Shown here: positions 45,267-53,488 of the stretch, one piece after another
Numbering within the stretch: the first letter of the stretch is position 1
Layout of the letters: each line of letters starts with the position of its first letter
DNA from: JBDHTS01 sp044221445
GTDB taxonomy: Bacteria > Pseudomonadota > Alphaproteobacteria > Micavibrionales > Micavibrionaceae
Assembly (NCBI GenBank): GCA_044221445.1
Contig: JBGAPF010000001.1
Location: 310,001 to 374,000, forward strand
Length of the DNA stretch: 64,000 bases
Reading direction: 5' to 3'
Notes under the pieces: generated by a model
The model's input: only the letters and a program-made list of their open reading frames with translations
What the model was told of the DNA's origin: nothing
The model's database searches: none
Translations under genes and position numbers: made by a program

Positions 45267-45436
45267 GGCAAAACCGTCCTTTGTTTATATATGATATCGG
45301 CCTACTATAAGGTTTTAGGGAAAAGACGCCAACCGGAATCTTCGCCTTGTCCACACCGGGGCTTTCCGGGGCCGTTTTTCCCGCTTGCTTTTCCCGGTTA
45401 TCTTGTTTAGGTTTCCAGCCCGTCAGCTATGTTAAT

Positions 45437-45511
45437 TGGGGCGTCGCCAAGCGGTAAGGCAGCGGTTTTTGGTACCGCCATTCCCAGGTTCGAATCCTGG
45501 CGCCCCAGCCA
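45437..45511 (+). tRNA. tRNA-Gln (anticodon TTG)
   Basis: A 75-nt cloverleaf including encoded CCA. Acceptor arms TGGGGCG and CGCCCCA pair fully. The anticodon stem is GCGGT/ACCGC with loop TTTTGGT, anticodon TTG. The T arm is CCAGGTTCGAATCCTGG. The last bases (CCCAGCCA) and the sequence after it are repeated at 52798, marking this gene as the likely integration site of the following island. Confidence 0.96.
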
Positions 45512-45674
45512 TCTACATAGCTATCCGCCATACTCAGAGAGAAAGTGCCCCGTGAGGCCCGCAATCTGCGGGATTTGCGCGGATGACTCGTGTCGCCACA
45601 CTACTGAGAATACCGATCTTAAGACCGCAAACCCCGTTTTTCTCAGTTGTGAAATTTTTGGTGTGGCGAGATTA
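45503..45674 (+). repeat. Left copy (A) of structured direct repeat bounding the island
   Basis: Imperfect direct repeat of 52798-52968. Identical blocks include the tRNA tail plus CATCTACATAG, ATCCGCCATACTCAGAGAG, CGCCACACTACTGAGAAT and GAAATTTTTGGTGTGGC. Variable parts lie between. Conserved inner hairpins are visible: CCCGCA-atc-TGCGGG here, and an outer fold of CCACAC..CTGAGAA with TTCTCAG..GTGTGG. No gene is seen between here and 45818; that stretch is AT-rich. Confidence 0.85.
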
Positions 45675-45818
45675 TAAGATAGATTAACAGCGGTGAGCTA
45701 TGACAGCTACGATCACCGAGTTGACCGCGGTAAAGCGCGCCTTTAGGTAGCTCTCGACCCGACCATCCCCGCATTCACGTGGTCAAGTGTATGGTTTATA
45801 AACGCATATGAGGTCTGC

Positions 45819-47051
45819 ATGCTTTTTCCAGCTATAGGCATTCTTGTTACCATCGCAGCTTTGGGCGGCTATCTAAATTACAGATATGTTCATTTGCCAG
45901 CAACGATTGGTCATATGGCTTTCGCATTGCTTCTGTCGCTTGCGGGAATTGCTCTGAATGCCCTAGGTCTGTTTGATCTTGGACCGGTGAGCGCATATGT
46001 CGCCAAGATAGATTTTTCCGGGATCGTGCTGCATGGAATGCTTTCGGTTCTGCTTTTCGCCGGTGCCTTGCACATTAATCTCGCTGAATTAAAGGATGTC
46101 AAACTGTCGGTAGGCATTCTTGCCACCATTGGCGTTCTGATTTCCACGATTGTGATCGGTACATTAACATGGTATGCGGCAAATTTATGTGGGCTGCAAC
46201 TTCCTTATTTATATGCGCTTGTCTTCGGAGCTCTGATTTCACCGATTGATCCGATCGCCGTTCTCGGGATTTTGAAAGAGGCGGGAATTTCGAAATCGCT
46301 TTACGTGAAAATAGGTGGCGAAAGCCTTTTCAATGACGGCGTCGGCGTCGTCGTTTTCGTGGCGCTCCTTGGCATCGCGTCGAGTCCTGGCCCTGTAGAA
46401 TGGAATCATTTCCTCACAGACTTCCTGCGCGAGGGGCTTGGCGGACTTTTTCTGGGCATCGCTCTGGGTTGGATTACGTACCGCCTCTTGCGTTCGATCG
46501 ACGATTACAAGGTTGAAATGCTTCTCACCCTCGCCCTTGTTCTGGGCGGTTATACGCTAGCTGAATATCTGCATGTGTCGGCACCCATCTGCATGGTCGC
46601 CGCCGGTCTCGTCATCGGCAATCATGGACGCGATTTCGGCATGTCGGACGAAACGAGGAAGAATATCGATATCTTCTGGGAGCTGCTGGATGAGATATTC
46701 AACGCCATCCTGTTCTTGCTGATCGGGCTCGAGCTCGTCATCATTCCCTTGTCCGGCGGCATATTGTTTGCCGGCGCGCTAACGGTCGTTGCCGTTCTTA
46801 TCGGACGTTTGGTCAGCGTGGGCATTCCCATCTCGATCATGCGCCTTTTCCGTGATTTCGATCGGGGTACAATCAGGCTGATGACATGGGGAGGATTACG
46901 CGGCGGCATCTCGATTGCCCTGGCTCTGGCCCTGCCCGCAGGGCCGGAAAAAGAGATTATTCTGCCGCTTACCTATATCGCTGTATTATTCTCTATTCTC
47001 GTTCAAGGACTGACGTTCAGCAGCGTCATCAGGATGATCAAAAAAGATTAA
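45819..47051 (+). CDS. CPA1-type sodium/proton antiporter
   Basis: A 410-residue polytopic membrane protein with about 12 hydrophobic spans. Ion-site motifs GALISPIDPIAVLGILKEAG and GESLFNDGVGVVVFVALL are those of the NhaP/NHE branch. TWGGLRGGISIALALALP in the last third is another family motif. The role is likely Na+ or K+ exchange for protons under pH or salt stress. GAGG lies 5 nt before the ATG. First gene of the island after tRNA-Gln. Confidence 0.92.
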   Translation: MLFPAIGILVTIAALGGYLNYRYVHLPATIGHMAFALLLSLAGIALNALGLFDLGPVSAYVAKIDFSGIVLHGMLSVLLFAGALHINLAELKDVKLSVGILATIGVLISTIVIGTLTWYAANLCGLQLPYLYALVFGALISPIDPIAVLGILKEAGISKSLYVKIGGESLFNDGVGVVVFVALLGIASSPGPVEWNHFLTDFLREGLGGLFLGIALGWITYRLLRSIDDYKVEMLLTLALVLGGYTLAEYLHVSAPICMVAAGLVIGNHGRDFGMSDETRKNIDIFWELLDEIFNAILFLLIGLELVIIPLSGGILFAGALTVVAVLIGRLVSVGIPISIMRLFRDFDRGTIRLMTWGGLRGGISIALALALPAGPEKEIILPLTYIAVLFSILVQGLTFSSVIRMIKKD

Positions 47052-47057
47052 GCACAA

Positions 47058-47363
47058 TCATTCTTCTCCAGAAGACTTGCTTTCAATGTCACCGATCAAA
47101 TCCTGCATCTCGCCGATTTTCTTCCAGTAAACATGGTCGACACTGTATGTATTCAGATACATAAGACCTAACATGATCGCCGTTGAAACGAAAATCATAG
47201 CCACGAATTTCTTGTAATTATCCGTATGTAACGCTTTCTGAATTATTTTAGCTTTACCAATCCCGCATCGACCCTTCAGTTCCAGAAATCCTGATTTCGC
47301 CAGATGCATAAAATTGATAACGTGTTGGATTTTTATCCTGTATAATCCCTCTCTTATCAGCAT
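47058..47363 (-). CDS. Small membrane protein resembling the DUF305-associated N-terminus
   Basis: Up to 101 residues. The segment HTDNYKKFVAMIFVSTAIML, followed by GLMYLNTYSVDHVYWKK, resembles the membrane leader of DUF305-type proteins, but the downstream DUF305 domain is missing. The remaining C-terminus is short and acidic (DLIGDIESKSSGEE). No good ribosome site distinguishes the possible starts (47363, 47309). It lies convergent to the antiporter (6 bp gap) and divergent from the MscS gene. Possibly a truncated gene. Confidence 0.5.
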   Translation of the reverse strand: MLIREGLYRIKIQHVINFMHLAKSGFLELKGRCGIGKAKIIQKALHTDNYKKFVAMIFVSTAIMLGLMYLNTYSVDHVYWKKIGEMQDLIGDIESKSSGEE

Positions 47364-47393
47364 TATTAAAATATTGATGTATATATCCGGTGA

Positions 47394-47415
47394 CTTTCAA
47401 CATCGGTGTTGAAAG
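47394..47415 (+). promoter_or_regulatory. Hairpin covering the MscS ribosome-binding site
   Basis: CTTTCAACA (47394-47402), loop TCGG, and TGTTGAAAG (47407-47415) form a perfect 9-bp stem. The Shine-Dalgarno AAAGGA (47412-47417) of the MscS gene lies half inside the 3' arm, 4 nt before ATG 47422. In RNA the stem would hide the site, so translation could depend on temperature, a ligand or upstream coupling. Confidence 0.65.
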
Positions 47416-47421
47416 GAATGC

Positions 47422-48432
47422 ATGGATAACAATAATTCAATAAAATCCGGTTTTTCCTTGGCTTTGGATAAGGTCCATGGTTGGAGCCAGGGATTTTATA
47501 CGATCTTGCCGAACATGGCTGTCGGCCTTGTCGTGTTTATTATTTTCATCGGCGCGTCCTATCTCGCCAGCCGTATGATAGCGACCTATTTCCGCCGACG
47601 GGAACGGGCCGATCTGGGGCGTTTCGTCGCGTCATTTTTCTTCTGGGCGCTGATATTGCTCGGCGCCTTGATCGTGCTCACGATCATCATTCCTTCTCTC
47701 AAACCGGTCGATCTATTGTCCAGCCTGGGATTCGGCTCATTGGCTTTCGGTTTCGCGTTCAAGGATATCTTGCAAAACTGGATGGCTGGCCTGCTTATTC
47801 TTCTCCGGCTGCCCTTCCGTCGCGGCGATCAGATTACCGTCGGAATTGCGGAGGGCACAGTGCAGCGCGTGGACCCGCGCGCCACCATCATACGCTCCTA
47901 TGACGGGCGCGATATCGTGGTTCCCAACACGACAATTTACACCAACATCGTTACGGTCCACACGTCGCAGGAGATTCGCCGGATCGAAATCGACCTCACT
48001 ATCGGCTATTCTTACGATATCCGGCGTATCATGACTATCATTCAGAATGCCATGAAACCAATCAAGGAAGTCATGGCGGATCCGCCGGTGCAGGTCTTAT
48101 GCTGGGATCTGGGCGCGACATCCCTCGGCGTAAAGATCAGGTGGTGGATCAATTCGGAACGATCTCAGGAAATAATATCCCGCGCCCGCGTGGTGCAGGC
48201 GATCAAGGAAGCCTTCGAGGTCAATGACATCGATCCCACGGATCCACAGCTTATTTACTACCAGGAAACGGTCAAGGCGCCCTCGTCCGCCGCAAAAACG
48301 ATGCAGGTAAAGAGTGCTGATACGACCGAAACAGCAGCGCCGCCTCCCGAGGTTAAGATGTCAAAGAACGATCCGGAGACGGATAAACACAAAGCCGACT
48401 CCAAAAATGAAACTCTGCTTCCCGAGAACTAG
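47422..48432 (+). CDS. MscS-family mechanosensitive channel
   Basis: A 336-residue channel of the small MscS type. Three hydrophobic spans lie in the first 115 residues. The pore helix FGSLAFGFAFKDILQNWMAG is the TM3 signature of Ala/Gly packing. The beta domain RRGDQITVGIAEGTVQRVDPRATIIRSYDGRDIVVPN and the mixed C-terminal domain follow. A Pro/Lys-rich tail of about 50 residues (EVKMSKNDPETDKHKADSKN) is extra. It releases solutes on hypo-osmotic shock. The ribosome site is enclosed in a hairpin. Confidence 0.93.
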   Translation: MDNNNSIKSGFSLALDKVHGWSQGFYTILPNMAVGLVVFIIFIGASYLASRMIATYFRRRERADLGRFVASFFFWALILLGALIVLTIIIPSLKPVDLLSSLGFGSLAFGFAFKDILQNWMAGLLILLRLPFRRGDQITVGIAEGTVQRVDPRATIIRSYDGRDIVVPNTTIYTNIVTVHTSQEIRRIEIDLTIGYSYDIRRIMTIIQNAMKPIKEVMADPPVQVLCWDLGATSLGVKIRWWINSERSQEIISRARVVQAIKEAFEVNDIDPTDPQLIYYQETVKAPSSAAKTMQVKSADTTETAAPPPEVKMSKNDPETDKHKADSKNETLLPEN

Positions 48433-48450
48433 GCCTAGAAAGCGCGATCG

Positions 48451-48918
48451 ATGTTATTCAATTCATGGCATAATTTATTTCAGGTGATTGGTGTTGGCGT
48501 TCTTGCCTATGCCGCCCTGGTGATTATCCTGCGCGTTAGCGGCAAGCGGACGCTCGCCAAAATGAATGCCTTTGATTTTGTGGTGACGGTCGCGCTTGGC
48601 TCTACCTTTGCGACCATGCTCCTTTCGAAGACCGTTTCATTGAGCGAGGGCATATTGGCGCTGTCCCTGCTTGCCTTATTACAGTTTCTTGTCGCCTGGA
48701 CCGCCTTGCGTTCCCCCTTTGTCAAAGACTTGGTTAAATCCAGTCCGCGCGCCCTGCTCCGAAACGGTGAATTCGATGAAGCGGCGTTGCGTAGCGAACG
48801 GGTTTCCCGTGATGAAATTCTGGCGGCGGTGCGGGGCGCGGGATATGGAGATATTTCGGATATTGCGGCTGTCGTCCTGGAAACAGACGGAAGTTTCAGT
48901 GTCATAAGCGGCGCGTAG
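48451..48918 (+). CDS. DUF421/YetF-like membrane protein
   Basis: A 155-residue protein with three N-terminal membrane spans (ending near LLALLQFLVAWTAL) and a cytosolic C-terminal alpha/beta domain. Conserved family motifs: LRVSGKRTLAKMNAFDFVVTVALGS, ALLRNGEFDEAALRSERVSRDEILAAVRGAGYGDISD and VVLETDGSFSVI. Function of this family is not established; members often appear with envelope-stress genes. 18 bp after MscS on the same strand. Confidence 0.88.
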   Translation: MLFNSWHNLFQVIGVGVLAYAALVIILRVSGKRTLAKMNAFDFVVTVALGSTFATMLLSKTVSLSEGILALSLLALLQFLVAWTALRSPFVKDLVKSSPRALLRNGEFDEAALRSERVSRDEILAAVRGAGYGDISDIAAVVLETDGSFSVISGA

Positions 48919-48962
48919 GCCGGAAACCGCTCCGCTCTTATGGATGTCAAATAATGCTACTC

Positions 48963-49997
48963 TTACGCGTCCTGTTCGCCTGGTATTTTCGTTTCGTCAC
49001 CGAGCGTGTCGCGTATATAAAGCTTTTTGACAATTACAAATAAGACAACGGTGAGAGGCGCGGCGAAAAGCATACCGAGCAACCCGAACAGAATCGTGAA
49101 TATAACAATAGAAAATAGAGACAGGGCCGGCGGCAGGAAAACGACATTCCGCTGTATTAGCGGCATGAGGACATTGCCATGAAACTGCTGAATCACGATA
49201 AAGACGCCAATGGTCCACCAGACTGTATCCATCCCTGAGGAGAATGCCAGGAGAAGCGCCGGAATGATCGCTAAGACCGCGCCGAGGAGCGGAATGAACT
49301 CGCCCAGCCCCGCCAAGAGACCGAGAGCGGCGGGGGACGGCACACCCACCAGCCAAAGGCCAAGCGTAATCAGAAGGCCCAGCGCCGTCATAGATAGCAA
49401 CTGACCTATAAGCCAGAGTCGCAATGCATTGCCGGTCAAGGTGAGCGTTTCACCAACATTGGGCCTCGCCTTTTCAGGCAGCAACTTTAAAGCGCCGTTT
49501 CTGTATAATTTCGGCTGTACCGCCAGATAGATTCCCCCCATCAATACCAGCACCAGATTTGTCAATCCGCCAAGGACAGAAAAAGCGGCCGCCGAAAAAC
49601 GCGATGCTAAACCGTTGCCTGGCGTAAAATTTCCGGCATGATCAAGCGCGTACCGGCCCATGGCGCTTTCCGCAAGCCAGGATTTAAACTTATCCCAGGC
49701 GGGCGGCAGGCTTTGATGAAGATCGGCGATTTGATCTCCTATGATGGAACTGAACAGCCAACCCATCAGGCCAATGACACCCAACAACATCAGTCCAGCG
49801 GTCGGCAATGCCACGCTTTCGGGAAGTTTTGCATACTTGTGAATCGGAGCGGCCATAGCGCGCAGGATGACGGCAAACAGAATGGCGCCGAATACCAAAA
49901 GCAACACCCCGCTAATTTGCCAAAGAAAAGCTATGGCTACAAAAAGAGCGGCAGCTAGGAGCAATCGGCCACTGAATTTCTTAAAATCGTCGTTCAT
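48963..49997 (-). CDS. AI-2E family transporter (PerM-like)
   Basis: A 344-residue polytopic protein with about eight membrane spans. Family features are the first paired spans (LLLAAALFVAIAFLWQISGV), the soluble middle (LHQSLPPAWDKFKSWLAES), LVGVPSPAALGLLAGLGEFIPLLGAVLAIIPA, and the late VVFLPPALSLFSIVIFTILFGLLGMLFAAPLT. Substrate is unknown; the family name comes from a few tested members only. Followed on the same strand by nothing until the convergent DUF421 gene. Confidence 0.9.
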   Translation of the reverse strand: MNDDFKKFSGRLLLAAALFVAIAFLWQISGVLLLVFGAILFAVILRAMAAPIHKYAKLPESVALPTAGLMLLGVIGLMGWLFSSIIGDQIADLHQSLPPAWDKFKSWLAESAMGRYALDHAGNFTPGNGLASRFSAAAFSVLGGLTNLVLVLMGGIYLAVQPKLYRNGALKLLPEKARPNVGETLTLTGNALRLWLIGQLLSMTALGLLITLGLWLVGVPSPAALGLLAGLGEFIPLLGAVLAIIPALLLAFSSGMDTVWWTIGVFIVIQQFHGNVLMPLIQRNVVFLPPALSLFSIVIFTILFGLLGMLFAAPLTVVLFVIVKKLYIRDTLGDETKIPGEQDA

Positions 49998-50027
49998 ACG
50001 CTAAGACCAATCATTAAATCGAAAGTC

Positions 50028-50432
50028 TTATGCAGCGGCCTTCATCAAAATATCTTCAATATCAGCAATTGTTGAGTTTGTAAGCGTTTTGGCAAGCTCG
50101 CCGGTGATACGGTCCGTAACCTCTTGATGAAGACTGGGCCGGATCTGGCCCAGTGTCTGGGGATCCGCGATCAGCACAAGCGAGTCGAATTCTCCCTTAT
50201 GCACGCGCTTATAAAGATCGTTGGCAATATGCTTGGCGAAATTAGCCTCCTCAATTTCGTGCTTTGTCGTTTCAGGAGGTAATGGCGCCGGTCCGCGCCC
50301 ATCATTAATACCGGCGTTCAATTCGCCTGTTTTTTCTATTTTAACGCCGGATGACGCGGCATTTTTATAAAAGGTGGCTTGCTTGCCGTCGGCAATGACA
50401 ATCAGAGCGTTTTGAGGTACTGAAAATTTCAT
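50028..50432 (-). CDS. Host-attachment-type protein (PF10116-like)
   Basis: A 134-residue soluble protein. The start NALIVIADGKQATFYKN, the LPPETTKHEIEEANFAKHIANDLYKRVHKGEFDSLVLIADPQTLG block and the LHQEVTDRITGELAKTLTN end fit the family named after a plant-attachment gene. The fold resembles the eRF1/Pelota central domain, which is known from structure-based comparisons of the family. True function here is unknown. The gene starts 30 bp from the AI-2E transporter and likely shares an operon with it. Confidence 0.82.
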   Translation of the reverse strand: MKFSVPQNALIVIADGKQATFYKNAASSGVKIEKTGELNAGINDGRGPAPLPPETTKHEIEEANFAKHIANDLYKRVHKGEFDSLVLIADPQTLGQIRPSLHQEVTDRITGELAKTLTNSTIADIEDILMKAAA

Positions 50433-50501
50433 GATCTTGCATCCTTTACGTGGGTTGGTACATGCGATCTCAAAAAGTTAGGGATTCTTTGTGAGGGTCC
50501 C

Positions 50502-51101
50502 TTAATCACTTTCATTCTCATGTTCTGTCAGATCGTCGCGATGCAGGAGAATTTCGGTAATGGCATTCCTGATCGCCGTCGCATTTTCTATGAATGGCAC
50601 AGCCAGCGTGTGGCCTCCCGTACCGCTGATATAAACACTGGAATATCCCAAAAATCGTCCTGGAATAGTCGATGCGACTTCACTGCTTTCGACCTTGCTG
50701 TAGCGCAGCTGAATAACTTCGAGATTTAGAATGCCCACGCGTATAATGACGCGCTTGTCGGTGGCCGCCAGCAACAGGTAGTGCCTGGTAAGGTAAGCTA
50801 TGATGAACATGACAACGGTTTTGCCTGCAAGGAATGTCCCGAATAACAGCAAAAGCTGCCATTGCAGACCGAACGAAAATGCGGCCATCAAAAAAAGAAG
50901 TGTCACAAAAAATACTGCTAATGATTTCCAATAAATGCCGCTGCTGACCCTGCCAACCTGAAGGACGTGTTCATCCGGCATTAACATGGATTTTAGAATC
51001 GCACGTGCGGAAGCGGATTCATTGGGGCGGATTCGTAACAGTTTTTGCCGGAACTGAGCACTTTTTGGCGATGCATGAACGGGCGCGGGCTGTGAAGACA
51101 T
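50502..51101 (-). CDS. Membrane protein with bacterial PH domain
   Basis: A 199-residue protein. A soluble N-terminus (MLMPDEHVLQVGRVSSGIYWKSL) is followed by two membrane spans (LAVFFVTLLFLMAAFSFGL, LLFGTFLAGKTVVMFIIAYL) and a C-terminal bPH domain (HYLLLAATDKRVIIRVGILN, RYSKVESSEVASTIPGRFLG). Such YdbT-like proteins sit in the inner membrane; their role is not defined. It has a weak ribosome site and may be co-transcribed with the host-attachment-type gene 69 bp downstream. Confidence 0.8.
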   Translation of the reverse strand: MSSQPAPVHASPKSAQFRQKLLRIRPNESASARAILKSMLMPDEHVLQVGRVSSGIYWKSLAVFFVTLLFLMAAFSFGLQWQLLLLFGTFLAGKTVVMFIIAYLTRHYLLLAATDKRVIIRVGILNLEVIQLRYSKVESSEVASTIPGRFLGYSSVYISGTGGHTLAVPFIENATAIRNAITEILLHRDDLTEHENESD

Positions 51102-51305
51102 TTTTATGGGTATCCTTTAAAGCCCGTCTCACCAACATAGATTTAAAAGAAAAGTTCCTATATCAGGAAGCGAAGGGTATACGGGCACCAAGATGGATGC
51201 CAACCGAATAAGGGTATCCTTTGACACATGCGATCAAGCGTGATCACCCACGCGTCAAACGTTTTTTTACCGAAGCTGAGATAAAGCAGAAAAAGCCGTT
51301 CTGGT

Positions 51306-52571
51306 TTAAGGCTGGCGAATAGCGAGGACAGCCGCTTTCTCAAGCAAGTCCTTGTCAGATTGCAGTTTTAGCATCAAAAGCCCGCGCTCAACGGCGATGG
51401 CGGCATGATGGCGCGCGAGCCGCCTGAGATCTATATCACCTGTTCTATCCAAGGCGACGAGCGCTCTTTGCAGACGAATGGTAACCGCCGTAGTGCCGGA
51501 ACCCGCTTCCGCGATAGGGGCAAAAAAATCTTCGAACAAATCATCGATCGACAAGCCTGGCGCATGGATGCGCGCATGCTTAATCTCCTTATCCCCCTCG
51601 ATAAATCTCTCGCGGCCCGCCCATAAGGATAATATCCGCAAACCGACGCTGATAACGTGAATGGCCGTTCCGGCGTCATTAATTGCTGGCGATAAGGCCC
51701 GTGTGGCAATTTCCCCCAATACAACTAGGCCGTACCGTGGATCTTGTCTAAAGGATCGCTCCTTATCAATAATGAAGGCTTCCTGGATTTCCTTTAAACT
51801 CTCTATATTCGTGCCCTGCGTGACGGCCGCGAGCGGAAGGCCCGGATCGACCAGAACGCCCGGCATGGCCCGGATATAAATTTTCAATTCATGCTTTTCC
51901 GCGACCCCTGATAGGGCGTTCATATCGATATGCTGGATATATCCTACCTGATCAGCAAACACGGCTACGGTGTCCGTTGGTATGTCTTGGGCAGATTTTA
52001 GGGGAACGGCGCCAAGATAAGGATGGCGTAGTCTTTCCTCCAGCGACTTTGTAGCCGTTTCCTCCACTCTCAAGATAGTTTCGCCGACGCGCCCCAGCCG
52101 CGATAAATATTCGATCCACCGAATAAGTGTAATGATGATGATGCCAACAATGGCAATCGTTACAAGATAAAGAACCATTCGTCCCGCCGCGCCATAAATA
52201 CCTGCGCTGAGCGCGATGATGCCGACGATACTGAAAATAAATATGCCTAGAAAAGTTGACAACGCACGATGAGACAGCTTGTCTTCGATCAAAAGCTTCG
52301 TGGCGCGCGGGGTAACATTTGTTGTGGCGGCACTGTAAGCGGAAACCATGGTACTTACTGAGAAAATCGTGACCGCCAGCATGCTCGATGCCAGAATATG
52401 CAGGATGCTGTCGACCGCATCAGCGCCTATGATTTCCGACATATCTTCAGGCAAAAAGCGTCCAGCATAAATTGACACCAGCGCGGTTACGACACCCCCT
52501 ATGCCATAGATGCTGGCCCGCAGCCAGAGACTATTGATAATCTGAGAGAAATACCAGTGCCAGCGTGACAT
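51306..52571 (-). CDS. DUF2254 membrane protein
   Basis: A 421-residue protein. Four membrane spans lie in the first 150 residues (ASIYGIGGVVTALVSIY, ILASSMLAVTIFSVSTMVSAYS, FLGIFIFSIVGIIALSAGIY, LVTIAIVGIIIITLIRWIEY), followed by a long soluble region. The motifs VTPRATKLLIED, DQVGYIQHIDM and DPRYGLVVLGEIATRALSPAINDAGTA are conserved in DUF2254. Function unknown. Last gene before the right repeat. The 51102-51305 gap to its neighbour shows no gene. Confidence 0.88.
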   Translation of the reverse strand: MSRWHWYFSQIINSLWLRASIYGIGGVVTALVSIYAGRFLPEDMSEIIGADAVDSILHILASSMLAVTIFSVSTMVSAYSAATTNVTPRATKLLIEDKLSHRALSTFLGIFIFSIVGIIALSAGIYGAAGRMVLYLVTIAIVGIIIITLIRWIEYLSRLGRVGETILRVEETATKSLEERLRHPYLGAVPLKSAQDIPTDTVAVFADQVGYIQHIDMNALSGVAEKHELKIYIRAMPGVLVDPGLPLAAVTQGTNIESLKEIQEAFIIDKERSFRQDPRYGLVVLGEIATRALSPAINDAGTAIHVISVGLRILSLWAGRERFIEGDKEIKHARIHAPGLSIDDLFEDFFAPIAEAGSGTTAVTIRLQRALVALDRTGDIDLRRLARHHAAIAVERGLLMLKLQSDKDLLEKAAVLAIRQP

Positions 52572-52797
52572 AAGGACTTGCCGCCTGTGCTTGTTTAAAG
52601 ATGCGAAACTTATACAGATTTATAAACAGACAGTAGCTATATAGATCCGTTGGGGACATTTTCTTCCCTAGAATCTCAAAAAAATTTAACTGGAAGAGGC
52701 AATGCCAGAAGAGGGATTTCAAACCTTCTTTTCGTAATCCGCTCATTATATCCAACTATGCTCAGTGCTTCGCCATTCTTAGGTATGTTCCTAGAAT

Positions 52798-52968
52798 GCC
52801 CAGCCATCTACATAGCCATCCGCCATACTCAGAGAGAAAATGGCCCGTGAGGCCCGTAATCTGCGGGGTTCTGGCTCGTGCCCCGCACCGCCACACTACT
52901 GAGAATGCCGCTTTCCGGGCCAAAATACCCTTTTCTCTCAGTTGCGAAATTTTTGGTGTGGCAGGCTT
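52798..52968 (+). repeat. Right copy (B) of structured direct repeat bounding the island
   Basis: Partner of 45503-45674. It begins with the last bases of the tRNA (CCCAGCCA) and the shared CATCTACATAG. The inner hairpin is kept through a C-to-T change that turns a G-C pair into G-U (CCCGTA-atc-TGCGGG). The outer stems CCACAC..CTGAGAA and TTCTCTCAG..GTGTGG are also kept, while the sequence between them is different. No gene is seen in 52572-52797. Confidence 0.85.
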
Positions 52969-52984
52969 GTGATAGGATAAACGC

Positions 52985-53488
52985 ATGCCCCATGGACACA
53001 CAAAATTTCCGTCGATTGGATCCTGTATTTACTGTAATTCGGCGACTACCTCATTATCCGACGAGCATATCGTTCCCTATTTTTTGGGGGGACAACACGT
53101 GATTACAAAAGCCAGCTGTAAAAACTGCGCAGATATCACGAAAAAATTTGAACAAGACGTTGCTCGTGAACTTTGGGGAGATGCCCGCAATAGCTACGGT
53201 GCACCTTCTAGAAGAAAAAAAGAAAAACCAACTCATATTTCGCTGACAGACCCCGCAGGGAAATCCAAGATTCTTACTGTTCCTTACAAGGAATATCCAG
53301 GAGGATTTGTTTTTTACTATATGCCTGAAGCAGGAAATCTTTATGACTTCCCTCCTGATTTAGATTTATCGAATATGTGGAAACTTAAAGTTATCGTATC
53401 TTATGGCGTATTGGGAAGAGTCGGACGGAGACGGCTCCTCGCAGGCGCTAGCCAAAGGTACACTGGCATATGCTCTTGTTTCCGATGA
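52985..53488 (+). CDS. HNH-endonuclease-like protein, 3' end probably rearranged
   Basis: Up to 167 residues. CIYCNSATTSLSDEHIVPYF, followed by LGG, and a later CKNCADITKKFEQDV give the CxxC...EHIVP...CxxC layout of HNH-type zinc nucleases. The stretch after residue about 135 (VIVSYGVLGRVGRRRLLAGA) reads across DNA that in another frame encodes helicase-like sequence, so the original C-terminus is probably lost. No partner methylase is seen. It starts 16 bp after the right repeat. Confidence 0.6.
   Translation: MPHGHTKFPSIGSCIYCNSATTSLSDEHIVPYFLGGQHVITKASCKNCADITKKFEQDVARELWGDARNSYGAPSRRKKEKPTHISLTDPAGKSKILTVPYKEYPGGFVFYYMPEAGNLYDFPPDLDLSNMWKLKVIVSYGVLGRVGRRRLLAGASQRYTGICSCFR

Noticed and set aside
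51158..51343. A 61-codon minus-strand frame between the PH-domain and DUF2254 genes
   Set aside because: It overlaps the end of the DUF2254 gene and has no ribosome site or recognisable features.
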